NCBI RefSeq assembly: GCF_030733425.1
Contig: NZ_JASHIZ010000004.1
Location: 124,001 to 188,000 of the forward strand
Origin: Roseovarius sp. MMSF_3350
GTDB lineage: Bacteria > Pseudomonadota > Alphaproteobacteria > Rhodobacterales > Rhodobacteraceae
DNA length: 64,000 nucleotides
Direction: 5' to 3'
Shown here: piece after piece, positions 25,330-36,979 of the stretch
How the letters are laid out: each line of letters opens with the position of its first letter
Numbering within the stretch: position 1 is the stretch's first letter
The notes under the pieces: model-generated
Told to the model about the DNA's origin: nothing
The model's input: the letters and a program-made list of their open reading frames with translations, nothing else
Database searches by the model: none
Program-made: the position numbers and the translations under genes

Positions 25330-25871
25330 AGCTTGAGACCATCGCAACCGACACCCTCTTGGAAACCGAACGGTTCGACCTGCGGCCCATCCGCGAATCC
25401 GATGCGGGCCTGATTTCGCTTTATGCCGGCGACGAGCGGGTGGCCCGGTTCACCACGTCCATTCCGCATCCCCTTCCGCCGGGCACGGCCGAGGCCTTCA
25501 TCGCCCGCGTCATGGACCCAGAGCATCCCGAGGATGTCTGGGTCATGGATGGCACGCGCATTGGCGGCGGCGAGGTCATGGGCCTGATCGGGATGGAGCG
25601 GATGGACAGGGCCCAATCCGAGATCGGCTATTGGGTCGCTCCGGCCTATTGGAACAGCGGCATCGCCTCTGCCGCGGTCCGGGCGATCCTGTCGGCCAAT
25701 CCCCAAGAAGCGCAGACTGTCTTCGCCAGCGCTTTCCAGGACAACGCGGCCTCGGCTCGGGTGTTGACGAACTGTGGTTTTACTTATCTTGGCGATGCCG
25801 AAAGCTTTTCTGTCGCGCGTAAGGCCAATGTCCCGACGTGGACCTACAGCCGGGCGATGAAGGATGGCTGA
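25326..25871 (+). CDS. GNAT-family N-acetyltransferase (RimJ/RimL type)
   Basis: 181 aa. LLETERFDLRPIRESDAGLI at the N-terminus and SEIGYWVAPAYWNSGIASAA in the middle are the GNAT strands and acetyl-CoA loop, and NAASARVLTNCGFTYLGDAE is the C-terminal strand of the RimJ/RimL branch. It would transfer acetyl groups to an amino acid, amine or protein N-terminus. ATG 25326 overlaps the exporter stop by four bases and gives the natural family start; the longer frame upstream is the exporter in another frame. Confidence 0.85.
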   Translation: MKLETIATDTLLETERFDLRPIRESDAGLISLYAGDERVARFTTSIPHPLPPGTAEAFIARVMDPEHPEDVWVMDGTRIGGGEVMGLIGMERMDRAQSEIGYWVAPAYWNSGIASAAVRAILSANPQEAQTVFASAFQDNAASARVLTNCGFTYLGDAESFSVARKANVPTWTYSRAMKDG

Positions 25872-25982
25872 AACGCGGACCGCCGCGCATGTGGCGGGGT
25901 CCACTCAATTCGTACCCTCCGGCGCACTCGGGCTTGAGCCGGACCGCTTTTGGTTCTACGGACGGTCCCTGACGCCATCTGA

Positions 25983-28123
<2,141 letters not shown>

Positions 28124-28164
28124 CCGAACCACTGCTAGGTTCAGCTGATCGAACAGGTGCCCCG

Positions 28165-29430
28165 ATGAAAGATTTCGAGAACATCCCCGCGCTCATGGCC
28201 GAGATCGGCCAACGCGCCAAGGACGCCGCAGCGGTGCTTGCCACCGCCACGGCAGAGGCCAAGCACCGTGCGCTGACCGCCGCGGCAGATGCGGTGTGGA
28301 ACCACCGCGCCGATATCCTCGAGGCCAATGCCAAGGACCTTGAATTCGGTCGCGACAAGAGCTTGTCCGATGCGATGATGGACCGGCTGATGCTAGACGA
28401 AGATCGTATTAAGGGGATTTGCGACGGGTTGCGCGCCGTTGCCGCCCAGGAGGATCCGGTGGGCGAGGTGATCGACGAATGGGACCGCCCGAACGGTCTG
28501 CATATCCGCCGCGTTCGCACGCCGCTTGGCGTGATCGGGGTGATCTACGAAAGCCGGCCCAACGTGACGGCGGATGCGGGCGCGCTCTGCCTCAAATCAG
28601 GCAACGCGGTGATCCTGCGCGGCGGCTCGGAAAGCTTCCACTCCTCTAGCGCCATCCATCGCTGCCTCAAGGCCGGGCTGGCCGAGGCCGATCTGCCCGA
28701 GGATGCGATCCAGCTTGTCCCGACCCGGGACCGCGCGGCGGTGCAGGCGATGTTGACGATGACCGGCACGATCGACGTGATCGTGCCGCGCGGGGGCAAG
28801 GGGCTTGTGGGCCTCGTTCAGCGCGAGGCGCGTGTGCCCGTATTCGCGCATCTCGAAGGCATCGTGCATATCTACATCGACAAGCACGCCGACCCCGAAA
28901 AGGCGCTGCGTGTCGTGATGAACGCCAAGACCCGCCGCACCGGCATCTGCGGCGCCGCCGAGTGCTTGCTGGTCCATCAGGATGCCGCCGACACGATCGG
29001 CCAGGGCGTGATCCGTGCCCTGCTGGACAAGGGCGTCGAAGTCCGTGCCGATGCCGCCCTTCAATCGGTGCCGGGTACGGTTTCGGCCACGGAAGGCGAC
29101 TGGGGGTTCGAGTTCCTGGCGATGGTCATGGCCGCGAAGCAGGTGAAAGACGTCTCAGAAGCCATTGCGCACATTCGCAAATTTGGCTCACACCATACCG
29201 ACTGTATCATTACCGAGGATGATGCGACCGCGGATCGATTCTTTGCCGAACTGGACAGCGCGATCCTGATGCGTAACGCATCGACCCAGTTTGCCGATGG
29301 CGGAGAATTCGGCATGGGCGCCGAGATCGGTATTGCCACCGGCAAGATGCATGCACGAGGCCCGGTCGGTGCGACCCAGCTGACCAGTTTCAAGTATCTC
29401 GTGGAAGGCGACGGCGCTACCCGCGCCTGA
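28165..29430 (+). CDS. proA: Gamma-glutamyl phosphate reductase
   Basis: 421 aa from ATG 28165 ([20 protein letters not shown], close to the family's normal start); an ATG at 28120 overlapping the proB stop would add 15 residues. It reduces gamma-glutamyl phosphate with NADPH to the semialdehyde. [19 protein letters not shown] and the catalytic cysteine in [15 protein letters not shown] are clear. It ends convergent to chpT, overlapping its 3' end by 14 bases (29417-29430). Confidence 0.95.
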   Translation: MKDFENIPALMAEIGQRAKDAAAVLATATAEAKHRALTAAADAVWNHRADILEANAKDLEFGRDKSLSDAMMDRLMLDEDRIKGICDGLRAVAAQEDPVGEVIDEWDRPNGLHIRRVRTPLGVIGVIYESRPNVTADAGALCLKSGNAVILRGGSESFHSSSAIHRCLKAGLAEADLPEDAIQLVPTRDRAAVQAMLTMTGTIDVIVPRGGKGLVGLVQREARVPVFAHLEGIVHIYIDKHADPEKALRVVMNAKTRRTGICGAAECLLVHQDAADTIGQGVIRALLDKGVEVRADAALQSVPGTVSATEGDWGFEFLAMVMAAKQVKDVSEAIAHIRKFGSHHTDCIITEDDATADRFFAELDSAILMRNASTQFADGGEFGMGAEIGIATGKMHARGPVGATQLTSFKYLVEGDGATRA

Positions 29431-30028
29431 GCCGCACCTCCGCCGCGTCCTCGGAAAGCGATGCCGAGCAATCCAGTCGCGCCTCCCACGCGGCCGCAGG
29501 CAGGATGACGAATTGCACATGCGCGGGCGCGGGAAGTGCAGTGCCTTGCGTGCCGTTCAGCATGTCCCACAGCTTTGCATCCGCATTCAGACGCTTGCCT
29601 TCGGCCCTGACTAGCCAGCCTTCGTCCGAACGTGTCATGGTGATACGGCCGCCATAGGGCACCGCTTGCTCTGCGCAGAGAAGCGCAAGCATCACCGCGC
29701 GCACTTCCGCCCGAGCGTAGTGGCCCGCGGGGAAGGGCTCGATCTCGGTCCGGTCATCCGCGTGCAGGTCCCTCAGGATCGCGTTGACCTCTTCCGCGCC
29801 GGTTTCCTGCTCCTTGCTGGCCATACCAAAGGCGAGGCGGAAGAAACGGATACGTGCATTGGCATGGGCCACGCTTTCGGTCACCAGCGAGAGCTCCGGC
29901 GAGTCCGCGGCCACACCCGATATTTCCAGCAGTTCGATGCCGTTGCTCACCGCGCCGATCGGGCTGATCAGGTCGTGACAGATACGAGACCCTATCAATG
30001 CGGCAATGGCATTGGTATCGTTCGCCAT
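29417..30028 (-). CDS. chpT: Histidine phosphotransferase ChpT
   Basis: 203 aa from ATG 30028, with AAGGAAA upstream; a longer start at 30076 would overlap the divergent DUF3553 gene. The N-terminal helix [20 protein letters not shown] has the phosphorylated histidine (H18) of ChpT, and the C-terminal half resembles a degenerate kinase ATPase domain. It passes phosphate from CckA to CtrA and CpdR. cckA is also in this window (52461). It overlaps proA convergently by 14 bases. Confidence 0.85.
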   Translation of the reverse strand: MANDTNAIAALIGSRICHDLISPIGAVSNGIELLEISGVAADSPELSLVTESVAHANARIRFFRLAFGMASKEQETGAEEVNAILRDLHADDRTEIEPFPAGHYARAEVRAVMLALLCAEQAVPYGGRITMTRSDEGWLVRAEGKRLNADAKLWDMLNGTQGTALPAPAHVQFVILPAAAWEARLDCSASLSEDAAEVRLRRG

Positions 30029-30056
30029 ATCGTTTCCTTTTCCGTGGATCCCGCCG

Positions 30057-30239
30057 ATGTCCGACATGAACAGCATTCTCGAACCCGGTATGCTCGTGGT
30101 CCACCCGGATCAGCCCGAATGGGGTACCGGACAGGTCCAGTCGAATATCGGTGGGAAGATCACCGTGAATTTTCAGGATGCCGGAAAGGTGGTGATTGAT
30201 GGCTCCCGTGTTGAGTTGCTGCCGGTGACTGAACCATGA
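30057..30239 (+). CDS. DUF3553 protein
   Basis: 60 aa (a second ATG three codons later is also possible). The segment LEPGMLVVHPDQPEWGTGQV followed by QSNIGGKITVNFQDAGK is the DUF3553 pattern, a single small beta-rich domain like those attached to UvrD-type helicases (a CarD/SH3-like fold is plausible). No activity is established. It is divergent from chpT, with starts 28 bases apart. Confidence 0.75.
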   Translation: MSDMNSILEPGMLVVHPDQPEWGTGQVQSNIGGKITVNFQDAGKVVIDGSRVELLPVTEP

Positions 30240-30387
30240 CCGGAGTTACCAAAACGTTAACACGCGCGGTTGCATCCGCAAGCCTTTTGGCTCGTGCGCG
30301 CCAGGCGCGGCGTCATAGCCGCTAGAGGTTGCAGCGCAAGACCGAAAGGCTTTACAACCCGCTCAGCCAACCTGAACGGACCCTTCG

Positions 30388-31155
30388 ATGTATTCGCGCG
30401 ACGTGCAGTTCACCGTAAGACTCGCCCGCACCGCGGCGGACCTGCATGCGGCGCAGCGCCTGCGCTACGATGTCTTCGTAGCTGAACTCGGCGGCGATGG
30501 CCCGCTCGTCGACCACGATGCGCGCCTGGAGCGGGACCGGTTCGATCCCTATTTCGATCATCTGCTTCTTGTCGACGAATCCCGCGGCGGCGAGATCGTC
30601 GGTGTCTACCGCGTCTTGCGTGACGACCAGGCAACCGAGGCCGGCCAGTTCTACTCCGAGGACGAATACGACATCTCGATCCTCAAATCCTCCGGTCGGC
30701 GCATCATGGAACTGGGCCGGTCGTGTCTGGCCGAAGGCTATCGCGGCGGCCCGGCCATGTATCACTTGTGGAACGGCCTTGCCCGTTATGTCGCGGACCA
30801 CGGCATCGAGATCCTTTTCGGCGTCGCAAGCTTTCACGGAACCGACCCCGGCACACTGGCCCAGCCACTTTCGCTGCTCCACCACCGCCACTTGGCGCCA
30901 GAACCCCTGCGGGTCCGGACGGTACACACCCGATACCAAACGATGAACCTTGTGCCCGAAGACCGCATCGACCGGCGTGCGGCAATGTTGCAGGTGCCTG
31001 CGTTGATCAAGGCCTACCTGCGGCTTGGCGGCTTCGTCGGGGACGGTGCCTTTATTGATCATACGTTCAACACGACCGATGTCTGCCTCGTGATGGACAC
31101 CGAGCAGCTGAACGCGCGGCAAAAGGCGATTTATTCCAGGGGCGCCGACCTGTGA
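30388..31155 (+). CDS. olsB: L-ornithine N(alpha)-acyltransferase
   Basis: 255 aa, the usual length of OlsB. The first step of ornithine-lipid synthesis: a 3-hydroxyacyl group is moved from acyl carrier protein to ornithine. The GNAT-like core includes QRLRYDVFVAELGGDG, IMELGRSCLAEGYRGG and PALIKAYLRLGGFVGDGAFI. It overlaps olsA by GTGA. Ornithine lipids replace phospholipids under phosphate limitation in many alphaproteobacteria; no Pho box is evident upstream, but I have not scanned exhaustively. Confidence 0.9.
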   Translation: MYSRDVQFTVRLARTAADLHAAQRLRYDVFVAELGGDGPLVDHDARLERDRFDPYFDHLLLVDESRGGEIVGVYRVLRDDQATEAGQFYSEDEYDISILKSSGRRIMELGRSCLAEGYRGGPAMYHLWNGLARYVADHGIEILFGVASFHGTDPGTLAQPLSLLHHRHLAPEPLRVRTVHTRYQTMNLVPEDRIDRRAAMLQVPALIKAYLRLGGFVGDGAFIDHTFNTTDVCLVMDTEQLNARQKAIYSRGADL

Positions 31156-31985
31156 GCGGCACCTGGCACTCAGAGCGTCCCGCCAGACTGGCCCGCGTCA
31201 CGGGCGTGGGCTGTCTGGTGCTGGTCCTGCGCCTTGTCGTGCTGCTGGCGATCATCGTGCCGGGTGTCCTCGTGGTGTTTGTCCTGCGGCTTGCCGAACC
31301 GATCTTCTTCGGTCGCGATCGCCCGCTCACCGCGCGACTTCAACGCTGGGCCATCTGGACCGGGCTGCACGTGATCGGGTTGCGCTACCGGCGCGAGGGG
31401 TCGCCGATGCGGACCCACGGCGCGGTGGTGGCGAACCACGCCTCGTGGCTGGATATCTTCGCTCTCGGGGCAGGGCAGGCGATTACCTTCGTGTCCAAGG
31501 CCGAGGTGGCCGGCTGGCCCGGCATCGGTTTTCTCGCGCGGATCGTCGGTACGGTCTTCATCAGTCGCGACCCTCGGCAGGCCGGCCTGCAGCGCAACCA
31601 GCTGAAAGCAGAGCTTGATGCCGGTCGAAAGCTTTTGTTTTTTCCAGAAGGCACCTCGACCGACGGTATGCGCGTGCTGCCGTTCAAGTCGAGCCTCTTT
31701 GCCGCGTTCTCCGAACTGGAAGCGGGGCTGCGGATTCAGCCGGTCACGGTTGTCTACATCGCGCCAGACGGGACGGAAGAGCCGCGTTTCTACGGTTGGT
31801 GGGGCGACATGGATCTCGGGCCCCACATGTTACAGGTTCTGTCGCGGTTTCCGCAGGGCGGCGTGCGCGTGATCTATCACGAACCGATCAGTGTCAGCGA
31901 CTATCCCGATCGTAAGGCGCTGTCGCGTGCGCTCGAGGCTAAAGTGCGCAGCGCGATGCCGCCCGAAGTCGCTTTGCCGGGCTGA
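31152..31985 (+). CDS. olsA: Lyso-ornithine lipid O-acyltransferase
   Basis: 277 aa, GTG start overlapping the olsB stop (GTGA). One N-terminal TM segment (LVLVLRLVVLLAIIVPGVLV) is followed by the acyltransferase motifs: NHASWLD (HX4D at 96-101) and FPEGTSTDG. It adds the second acyl chain to lyso-ornithine lipid at the inner membrane. The pair olsB-olsA forms the full ornithine-lipid pathway. Confidence 0.9.
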   Translation: MSGTWHSERPARLARVTGVGCLVLVLRLVVLLAIIVPGVLVVFVLRLAEPIFFGRDRPLTARLQRWAIWTGLHVIGLRYRREGSPMRTHGAVVANHASWLDIFALGAGQAITFVSKAEVAGWPGIGFLARIVGTVFISRDPRQAGLQRNQLKAELDAGRKLLFFPEGTSTDGMRVLPFKSSLFAAFSELEAGLRIQPVTVVYIAPDGTEEPRFYGWWGDMDLGPHMLQVLSRFPQGGVRVIYHEPISVSDYPDRKALSRALEAKVRSAMPPEVALPG

Positions 31986-32005
31986 GACTGCCGCGCAGTC
32001 CCGCC

Positions 32006-32626
32006 TCAGCGCATGGCCGCGATCAATTCACCCAAGGCGGCGCTCGGGTCATCTTGGCGCCAGATTTCGTCACCGATCCCGAAAAAATCGGTCATGGAGC
32101 AAAGCTGCGACACCGTGGCAGCATCAAGCGCACCCTCGGCGACAACCGGCACCTCGATCACCTGTGACCACCAGTCGAACAGTTCCGCCTCGGCCTGCGA
32201 CCCGTCGCCAAGGGCTGAGACGCCAGCGGGGCCGAAGCTGACGTAATCGGCGCCGGCCTCGCCCGCGCTCATCCCGTCATGGCGCGAGGTGCCGCAGAAC
32301 GCGCCGACGATGGCGTCCGGCCCCAACTCCTTGCGCGCCTTGCGAACGGTACGGGACCCGTCGGTAAGGTGCACGCCATCCAGCCCCAGCCGTTCCGCCA
32401 GAACGAAATGCGTATCGATCACGATGGCGACGTCCTGCCCGTGTGCGACCTCGCGGCAGGTGTCGGCGGCGCGGCATAACGCGGCCTCGTCATGGGTCGA
32501 TAGCGCCAGCCGCACGCAGGCAATCTCGTGGTCCCGCAGAACACGGTCCAACATGGCGGGAAAACGCGCCAGTTCGATCTCGGGCGGGGTGATCAGGTAG
32601 ATTTGCGGCTGCTCGGGGTCTGCCAT
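32006..32626 (-). CDS. ThiE-like (thiamine phosphate synthase superfamily) protein
   Basis: 206 aa TIM-barrel protein of the ThiE/TenI family: LGLDGVHLTDG, GAFCGTSRHDGMSAGEAGADYV. The canonical YxxxGPxFxTxTK segment, which holds pyrimidine and phosphate, is altered here to YVSFGPAGVSALGDG. This suggests a TenI-like or otherwise non-synthase role, or an unusual synthase. It stands alone with no thiamine genes or TPP riboswitch nearby. A divergent rRNA/tRNA methyltransferase gene follows. Confidence 0.75.
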   Translation of the reverse strand: MADPEQPQIYLITPPEIELARFPAMLDRVLRDHEIACVRLALSTHDEAALCRAADTCREVAHGQDVAIVIDTHFVLAERLGLDGVHLTDGSRTVRKARKELGPDAIVGAFCGTSRHDGMSAGEAGADYVSFGPAGVSALGDGSQAEAELFDWWSQVIEVPVVAEGALDAATVSQLCSMTDFFGIGDEIWRQDDPSAALGELIAAMR

Positions 32627-32753
32627 GGTCTTGTCGTCCTGTTTTTGCCCCTATAACCGGGATTTGCGAACGCGTCCATGGGACGCAAACGCGGTCTTTT
32701 GCGCTTTCCCGCGCGGCAAAGCTGGATTATGGCGGGCGCGTTGGAGGAACAGC

Positions 32754-33497
32754 ATGGCAAGCGAAAACTCACAGCCGCGCATTGTGCTTGTGCGCCCGCA
32801 GATGGGCGAAAACATCGGCGCCGCCGCGCGCGCGATGTGGAACTTCGGCCTTGACCGCATGGTCGTCGTGGCCCCGCGCGATGGTTGGCCCAACCCCAAG
32901 GCGGTGGCCATGGCCAGCGGCGCGGGTCGGCTGCTGGACGACGCGCGCCTGGTCCCCGACCTGCCGGCGGCGGTCGAGGAGGACAGTTTCGTGATGGCCA
33001 CAACCGCCCGCGTTCGGGGCCTCACCAAGCCCATCTTCAGCCCCGAGGAGGCCATGGCAGAGGCCGCCAGGCGCCTTGCGCGCGGCGAGCGTGTCTCGGT
33101 GCTGTTCGGTCCGGAACGAGCCGGGCTGGAAAATGAGGATGTGGCCCGCGCCAACGCAATCATCAGCGTGCCGGTGAATCCCGAATTCCCAAGCCTGAAC
33201 CTTGCGCAATGCGTGCTCTTGTGCGGCTACGAGTGGCGCCGCGCCTCGCAGGCGGTCGAGGACGCCCGCGTCGATATGGCCGGCACCGAATGGGCCAACC
33301 AGAAAGAGATCGAGGCGCTGTCCTTGCATTACGAGGAACGCCTTGAAGACGCCGGCTTTTTCTTTCCCGAGGCCAAGGCCCCTGGCATGAAGATCAACCT
33401 GCGCAACATGTGGAGTCGGATGCCCCTGACGCGGGCCGACGTGCAGACGCTGCATGGCGTACTGCGGCAAATGGTGCGCTGGAAGGAGCGCGGTTGA
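32754..33497 (+). CDS. SPOUT RNA methyltransferase, TrmJ/TrmH group
   Basis: 247 aa from ATG 32754, with GGAGG seven bases upstream. SPOUT motifs: VRPQMGENIGAAARAMWNFG (motif 1), VLFGPERAGLENEDV (motif 2) and PVNPEFPSLNLAQCVLLCGY (motif 3, the SAM knot). TrmJ proteins 2'-O-methylate the tRNA wobble-adjacent position 32. The C-terminal arm (about 180-247) is longer than the minimal TrmH fold and fits TrmJ. It is followed by ctaA. Confidence 0.85.
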   Translation: MASENSQPRIVLVRPQMGENIGAAARAMWNFGLDRMVVVAPRDGWPNPKAVAMASGAGRLLDDARLVPDLPAAVEEDSFVMATTARVRGLTKPIFSPEEAMAEAARRLARGERVSVLFGPERAGLENEDVARANAIISVPVNPEFPSLNLAQCVLLCGYEWRRASQAVEDARVDMAGTEWANQKEIEALSLHYEERLEDAGFFFPEAKAPGMKINLRNMWSRMPLTRADVQTLHGVLRQMVRWKERG

Positions 33498-33546
33498 AGC
33501 GCCGCGCGGAGCGGATTAACGTCACGCCAAAGTCAGAGGGCGGAAC

Positions 33547-34686
33547 ATGAGCGAAAAACGCAGCATTTTCCAGGAAGTGTCCGACACCGACACACCGCGG
33601 CAGACGCCGCAGGGCGGGATGATCGACGCGGGCCGCCGCGGCGCACGCGGCGCCGTGCGTCTGTGGCTGATGCTGCTCTTCGCGCTCGTGGTCGTGATGA
33701 TCGCCGTGGGCGGCCTCACACGCCTGACCGACAGCGGCCTTTCGATTACCGAGTGGAAGCCGGTGACCGGCGCGCTGCCTCCGATGGACGCCGCCGCATG
33801 GGATTCCGAGTTCGAGAAATACCGCGCCATTCCCGAATACCAGTTGCAGAACAAGGGGATGACCCTTGCCGAGTTCAAGGTGATCTACTGGTGGGAATGG
33901 GGCCACCGCCAGCTTGGCCGCGTGATCGGCCTGGTCTGGGCCCTGGGCTTTCTGGGCTTTCTTTTGCTGCGCAAGATCCCGCCCGGCTGGACGGGCCGCC
34001 TTCTCTTACTGGGGGGTCTTGGCGGTCTGCAGGGCGCGATCGGCTGGTGGATGGTCAGTTCGGGGCTAACGGGGCAGATGCTGGACGTGGCAAGCTACAG
34101 ACTGGCCGTGCATCTTGGTCTGGCTTTCGTGATCCTGGGCTTCATCGCGTGGTACGTGATGTGCCTTGGACGGGAAGAGCGCGAGCTGATGCAGGCCAGG
34201 CGCAGCCGCGAGGGCAAGCTTTTCGGCCTGTCCACCGGCTGGCTGCATTTTGCCTTTCTGCAAATCCTGATCGGCGCGCTTGTCGCGGGCATCGATGCCG
34301 GACGCACCTTTACCGACTGGCCACTCATGGCAGGAGGGTTCCTGCCCGTCGATTTCTGGATGCCGGAGCTTGGCATCAGAAATTTCTTTGAGAACCCCGG
34401 AATGGTTCAGTTCATCCACCGCATGACTGGCTATCTTCTGCTGATCTTCGGCATCGTCGTATGGCTACGTGGGCGCCGGTCTGCTCATCCGCTGACCCGG
34501 GGCGCGTTCAATTTCGCCTTCCTCGCGCTTTGCCTGCAGGTCGTGCTGGGGATCATGACGGTGCTGTATATCGCGCCCTGGCAACTTGCCATCGCGCACC
34601 AGTTGCTGGCCGTGATCCTCTGGGTCCTGATCCTCAGGGCGCGGTTTCTCAGCCAGTATCCCATCGTACGGTCGGTGCGCGGATGA
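33547..34686 (+). CDS. ctaA: Heme A synthase (COX15/CtaA type)
   Basis: 379 aa with eight hydrophobic helices. It oxidises heme O to heme A for cytochrome oxidase. VGGLTRLTDSGLSITEWKPV, YWWEWGHRQLGRVIG and FIHRMTGYLL are diagnostic, and the histidines in EWGHRQ and FIHR are heme ligands. The length and the long N-terminal cytoplasmic stretch are normal for alphaproteobacterial type 2 CtaA. The stop overlaps the next start by ATGA. Confidence 0.92.
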   Translation: MSEKRSIFQEVSDTDTPRQTPQGGMIDAGRRGARGAVRLWLMLLFALVVVMIAVGGLTRLTDSGLSITEWKPVTGALPPMDAAAWDSEFEKYRAIPEYQLQNKGMTLAEFKVIYWWEWGHRQLGRVIGLVWALGFLGFLLLRKIPPGWTGRLLLLGGLGGLQGAIGWWMVSSGLTGQMLDVASYRLAVHLGLAFVILGFIAWYVMCLGREERELMQARRSREGKLFGLSTGWLHFAFLQILIGALVAGIDAGRTFTDWPLMAGGFLPVDFWMPELGIRNFFENPGMVQFIHRMTGYLLLIFGIVVWLRGRRSAHPLTRGAFNFAFLALCLQVVLGIMTVLYIAPWQLAIAHQLLAVILWVLILRARFLSQYPIVRSVRG

Positions 34687-36161
34687 CCCTGCTTACCGCA
34701 TTCGACGCGCTCATGGCCTATGAGCGGGAAACCCAGGCGCTGGCCCGCATCGCCGGGCGGCTGAGCTGGGACCAGGAAACCGTGATGCCCCGCGGCTCTG
34801 CCGGGCAGCGTGCCGAGGAAAGCGGTGCGATGGAAAGCGTGCTGCACGGCAGGCGTACCAACCCGCGGATCGGAGACTGGCTGGAGCAGGCCGAGCCGCC
34901 GGATGCCGACGGTGCCGCGCAACTGCGCCTGATCCGCCGCAGCTATGACCGATCGGTCAAGGTGCCGGCCGATCTTGCCGCCGCCCTGGCCCGTTTGACC
35001 AGCCGGTCGCAGGGCATCTGGGCCGCCGCACGCGCCAATGACGACGTGGGCGCCTTTCTTCCCACGCTGGCCGAGGTGGTCAAGCTCAAGCGCGAAGAAG
35101 CCGCGGCGCTGGCGGACGGGGGCGACCTCTACGATGCGCTGGTCGACGATTTCGAGCCGAACGGCAAGGCCGCCGAATTCGCCGCGATCTTCGAAGAAAT
35201 GCGCCCGGGCCTCGTGTCACTGCGCGAACGTGCGCTGAGGGCGCCGCCGGTGACGCCGCTCTCGGCCCGATTCGACGTGGAGACCCAGATGGCGCTTGGC
35301 CGCGAACTGGCCGAAACCTTCGGTTATGACCTGACCCGGGGCCGGATCGACCGCGCGGTGCATCCGTTCTCCAGCGGCTCGGGCGAGGACGTCCGCATTA
35401 CCACCCGCACGGCCGAGGATGATCCGTTCAACTGCCTCTACTCGACGATCCACGAGGTCGGCCACGCCTGCTATGAACAGGGCATCGACCCCAAATTCCT
35501 TCTGACGCCGGCAGGGCAGGGGGTATCCATGGGCGTGCATGAAAGCCAAAGCCGGATCTACGAGAACCAGCTTGGCCGCAGCCGCGCCTTCTGTGGCTAT
35601 CTATACGGGCGGATGCGCGACCTGTTCGGCGATTTCGGCGTGCCGGACGAGGGCGCGTTCTATGCGCTCGTGAACCGTGTGCACCGGGGCTATATCCGCA
35701 CCGAAGCCGACGAAGTGCAGTACAACCTGCACATCATGCTGCGGTTCGATCTGGAACGCGCGCTGTTCGCCAACGATCTTCAGGTAGGTGATCTCGAAGC
35801 GGCCTGGAACGACCGGTTTCGGGCGGATTTCGGCTATGACGTCAACCGCCCGGCGAACGGCGTGCTTCAGGATGTACACTGGTCCGTGGGTCTATTCGGG
35901 TATTTCCCGACCTACAGCCTTGGCAATGTCTATGCCGGTTGCCTGCACGAAGCAATGCGTCAGGATTTGCCCGATCTTGATGACCAGTTGGCCCAGGGCG
36001 ACCTCTCTGCCGCGACGGGCTGGCTGCGCGAGCGCGTGCAACGCCATGGCGGGCGTCACGAGCCGAAAGAGGTCATCACCCTGGCCTGTGGCACCGCGCC
36101 CACCGCTGCGCCGCTCATGGCCTACCTCGAAACCAAGTTCGGCGTGCTCAGCGGCGGCTGA
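34683..36161 (+). CDS. Carboxypeptidase M32 (Taq-type)
   Basis: 492 aa from ATG 34683, which overlaps the ctaA stop by four bases. This Zn metallopeptidase shows HEVGH (257-261) in TIHEVGHACYEQG, as well as GRIDRAVHPFSSG and ESQSRIYENQLGRS, the M32 signatures. It removes C-terminal residues from peptides with broad specificity. The coupling to ctaA appears to be simple gene packing. It ends five bases from the convergent SDR gene. Confidence 0.92.
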   Translation: MTLLTAFDALMAYERETQALARIAGRLSWDQETVMPRGSAGQRAEESGAMESVLHGRRTNPRIGDWLEQAEPPDADGAAQLRLIRRSYDRSVKVPADLAAALARLTSRSQGIWAAARANDDVGAFLPTLAEVVKLKREEAAALADGGDLYDALVDDFEPNGKAAEFAAIFEEMRPGLVSLRERALRAPPVTPLSARFDVETQMALGRELAETFGYDLTRGRIDRAVHPFSSGSGEDVRITTRTAEDDPFNCLYSTIHEVGHACYEQGIDPKFLLTPAGQGVSMGVHESQSRIYENQLGRSRAFCGYLYGRMRDLFGDFGVPDEGAFYALVNRVHRGYIRTEADEVQYNLHIMLRFDLERALFANDLQVGDLEAAWNDRFRADFGYDVNRPANGVLQDVHWSVGLFGYFPTYSLGNVYAGCLHEAMRQDLPDLDDQLAQGDLSAATGWLRERVQRHGGRHEPKEVITLACGTAPTAAPLMAYLETKFGVLSGG

Positions 36162-36165
36162 AGCC

Positions 36166-36921
36166 TCACTGCATGCGCAGCGCGCCGTCGAGGCGGATGA
36201 CCTCGCCGTTCAGGTAATCGCATTCGACGATGAACCGCGCCAGCGCGGCGTATTCGTCCGGGTCGCCCAGCCGCTTGGGAAAGGTAACGTCCTGCGCCAG
36301 ACCCTCCTGCACCTCCTGCGGCAGGCCCTTCAGCATCGGCGTTGCAAAGATGCCCGGCGCAATCGCCATGACCCGGATGCCGTCGCGGCTCAGGTCCCGC
36401 GCCATGGGCACCGAGAGGCCCACGATACCGCCCTTGGAGGCGGCATAGGCGGTCTGGCCCTTTTGTCCTTCGAAGGCGGCGATGGACGCGGTGTTGATGA
36501 TCACCCCGCGCGTGCCATCCGGGGCGGCGGCGTTCTGCGCGATTTCTTCGGCGGCAATCCGGGCGACGTTGAAGCTCCCGATGAGGTTGATGTCGATGGT
36601 GCGGCGGAACCCGTCAAGGCTGTGGGGGCCGTCGCGCCCAAGCGTCTTCTCTCCGGTCGCGATGCCCGCGCAATTGACGGCAGCGGTGATCTTACCCATG
36701 GCGTCCTTCGCAGCAGCTATAGCAGCGAGGACCGAGTCCTCGTCGGTGACGTCCGTTTCGGCGAAACCGGCCCCGATCTCGGCGGCCACGGCGGCACCGC
36801 GCTCCGCGTCGCGGTCTAGCAGAGTAACCTTGGCCCCATGCGCGCGAAAGTGCCGTGCCGTCGCTTCTCCCAGCCCCGAGGCGCCCCCGGTGATGATTGC
36901 GGCGGTGTCTGAGATTTGCAT
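36166..36921 (-). CDS. Short-chain dehydrogenase, 3-hydroxyacyl-CoA dehydrogenase type 2-like
   Basis: 251 aa from ATG 36921 with GGAGG four bases upstream. The Rossmann motif TGGASGLG (11-18), the NAG motif (VNCAGIATGEKT) and the catalytic YAASK are present. The segment NTASIAAFEGQKGQTAYAAS is typical of the type II 3-hydroxyacyl-CoA dehydrogenases (HSD17B10-like). It would oxidise 3-hydroxyacyl-CoA with NAD in fatty or branched-chain catabolism. The substrate is inferred from the family. Confidence 0.85.
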   Translation of the reverse strand: MQISDTAAIITGGASGLGEATARHFRAHGAKVTLLDRDAERGAAVAAEIGAGFAETDVTDEDSVLAAIAAAKDAMGKITAAVNCAGIATGEKTLGRDGPHSLDGFRRTIDINLIGSFNVARIAAEEIAQNAAAPDGTRGVIINTASIAAFEGQKGQTAYAASKGGIVGLSVPMARDLSRDGIRVMAIAPGIFATPMLKGLPQEVQEGLAQDVTFPKRLGDPDEYAALARFIVECDYLNGEVIRLDGALRMQ

Positions 36922-36979
36922 GAAGCCTCCGGAGGTTTGAAATGAACAAGTGTTCAGATATTCCAGAAGGAGCGCCCTG

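Noticed and set aside
32627-32753. A TPP riboswitch before the ThiE-like gene
   Set aside because: No CTGAGA/ACCTGATC-type core was found in the gap upstream of the minus-strand start.
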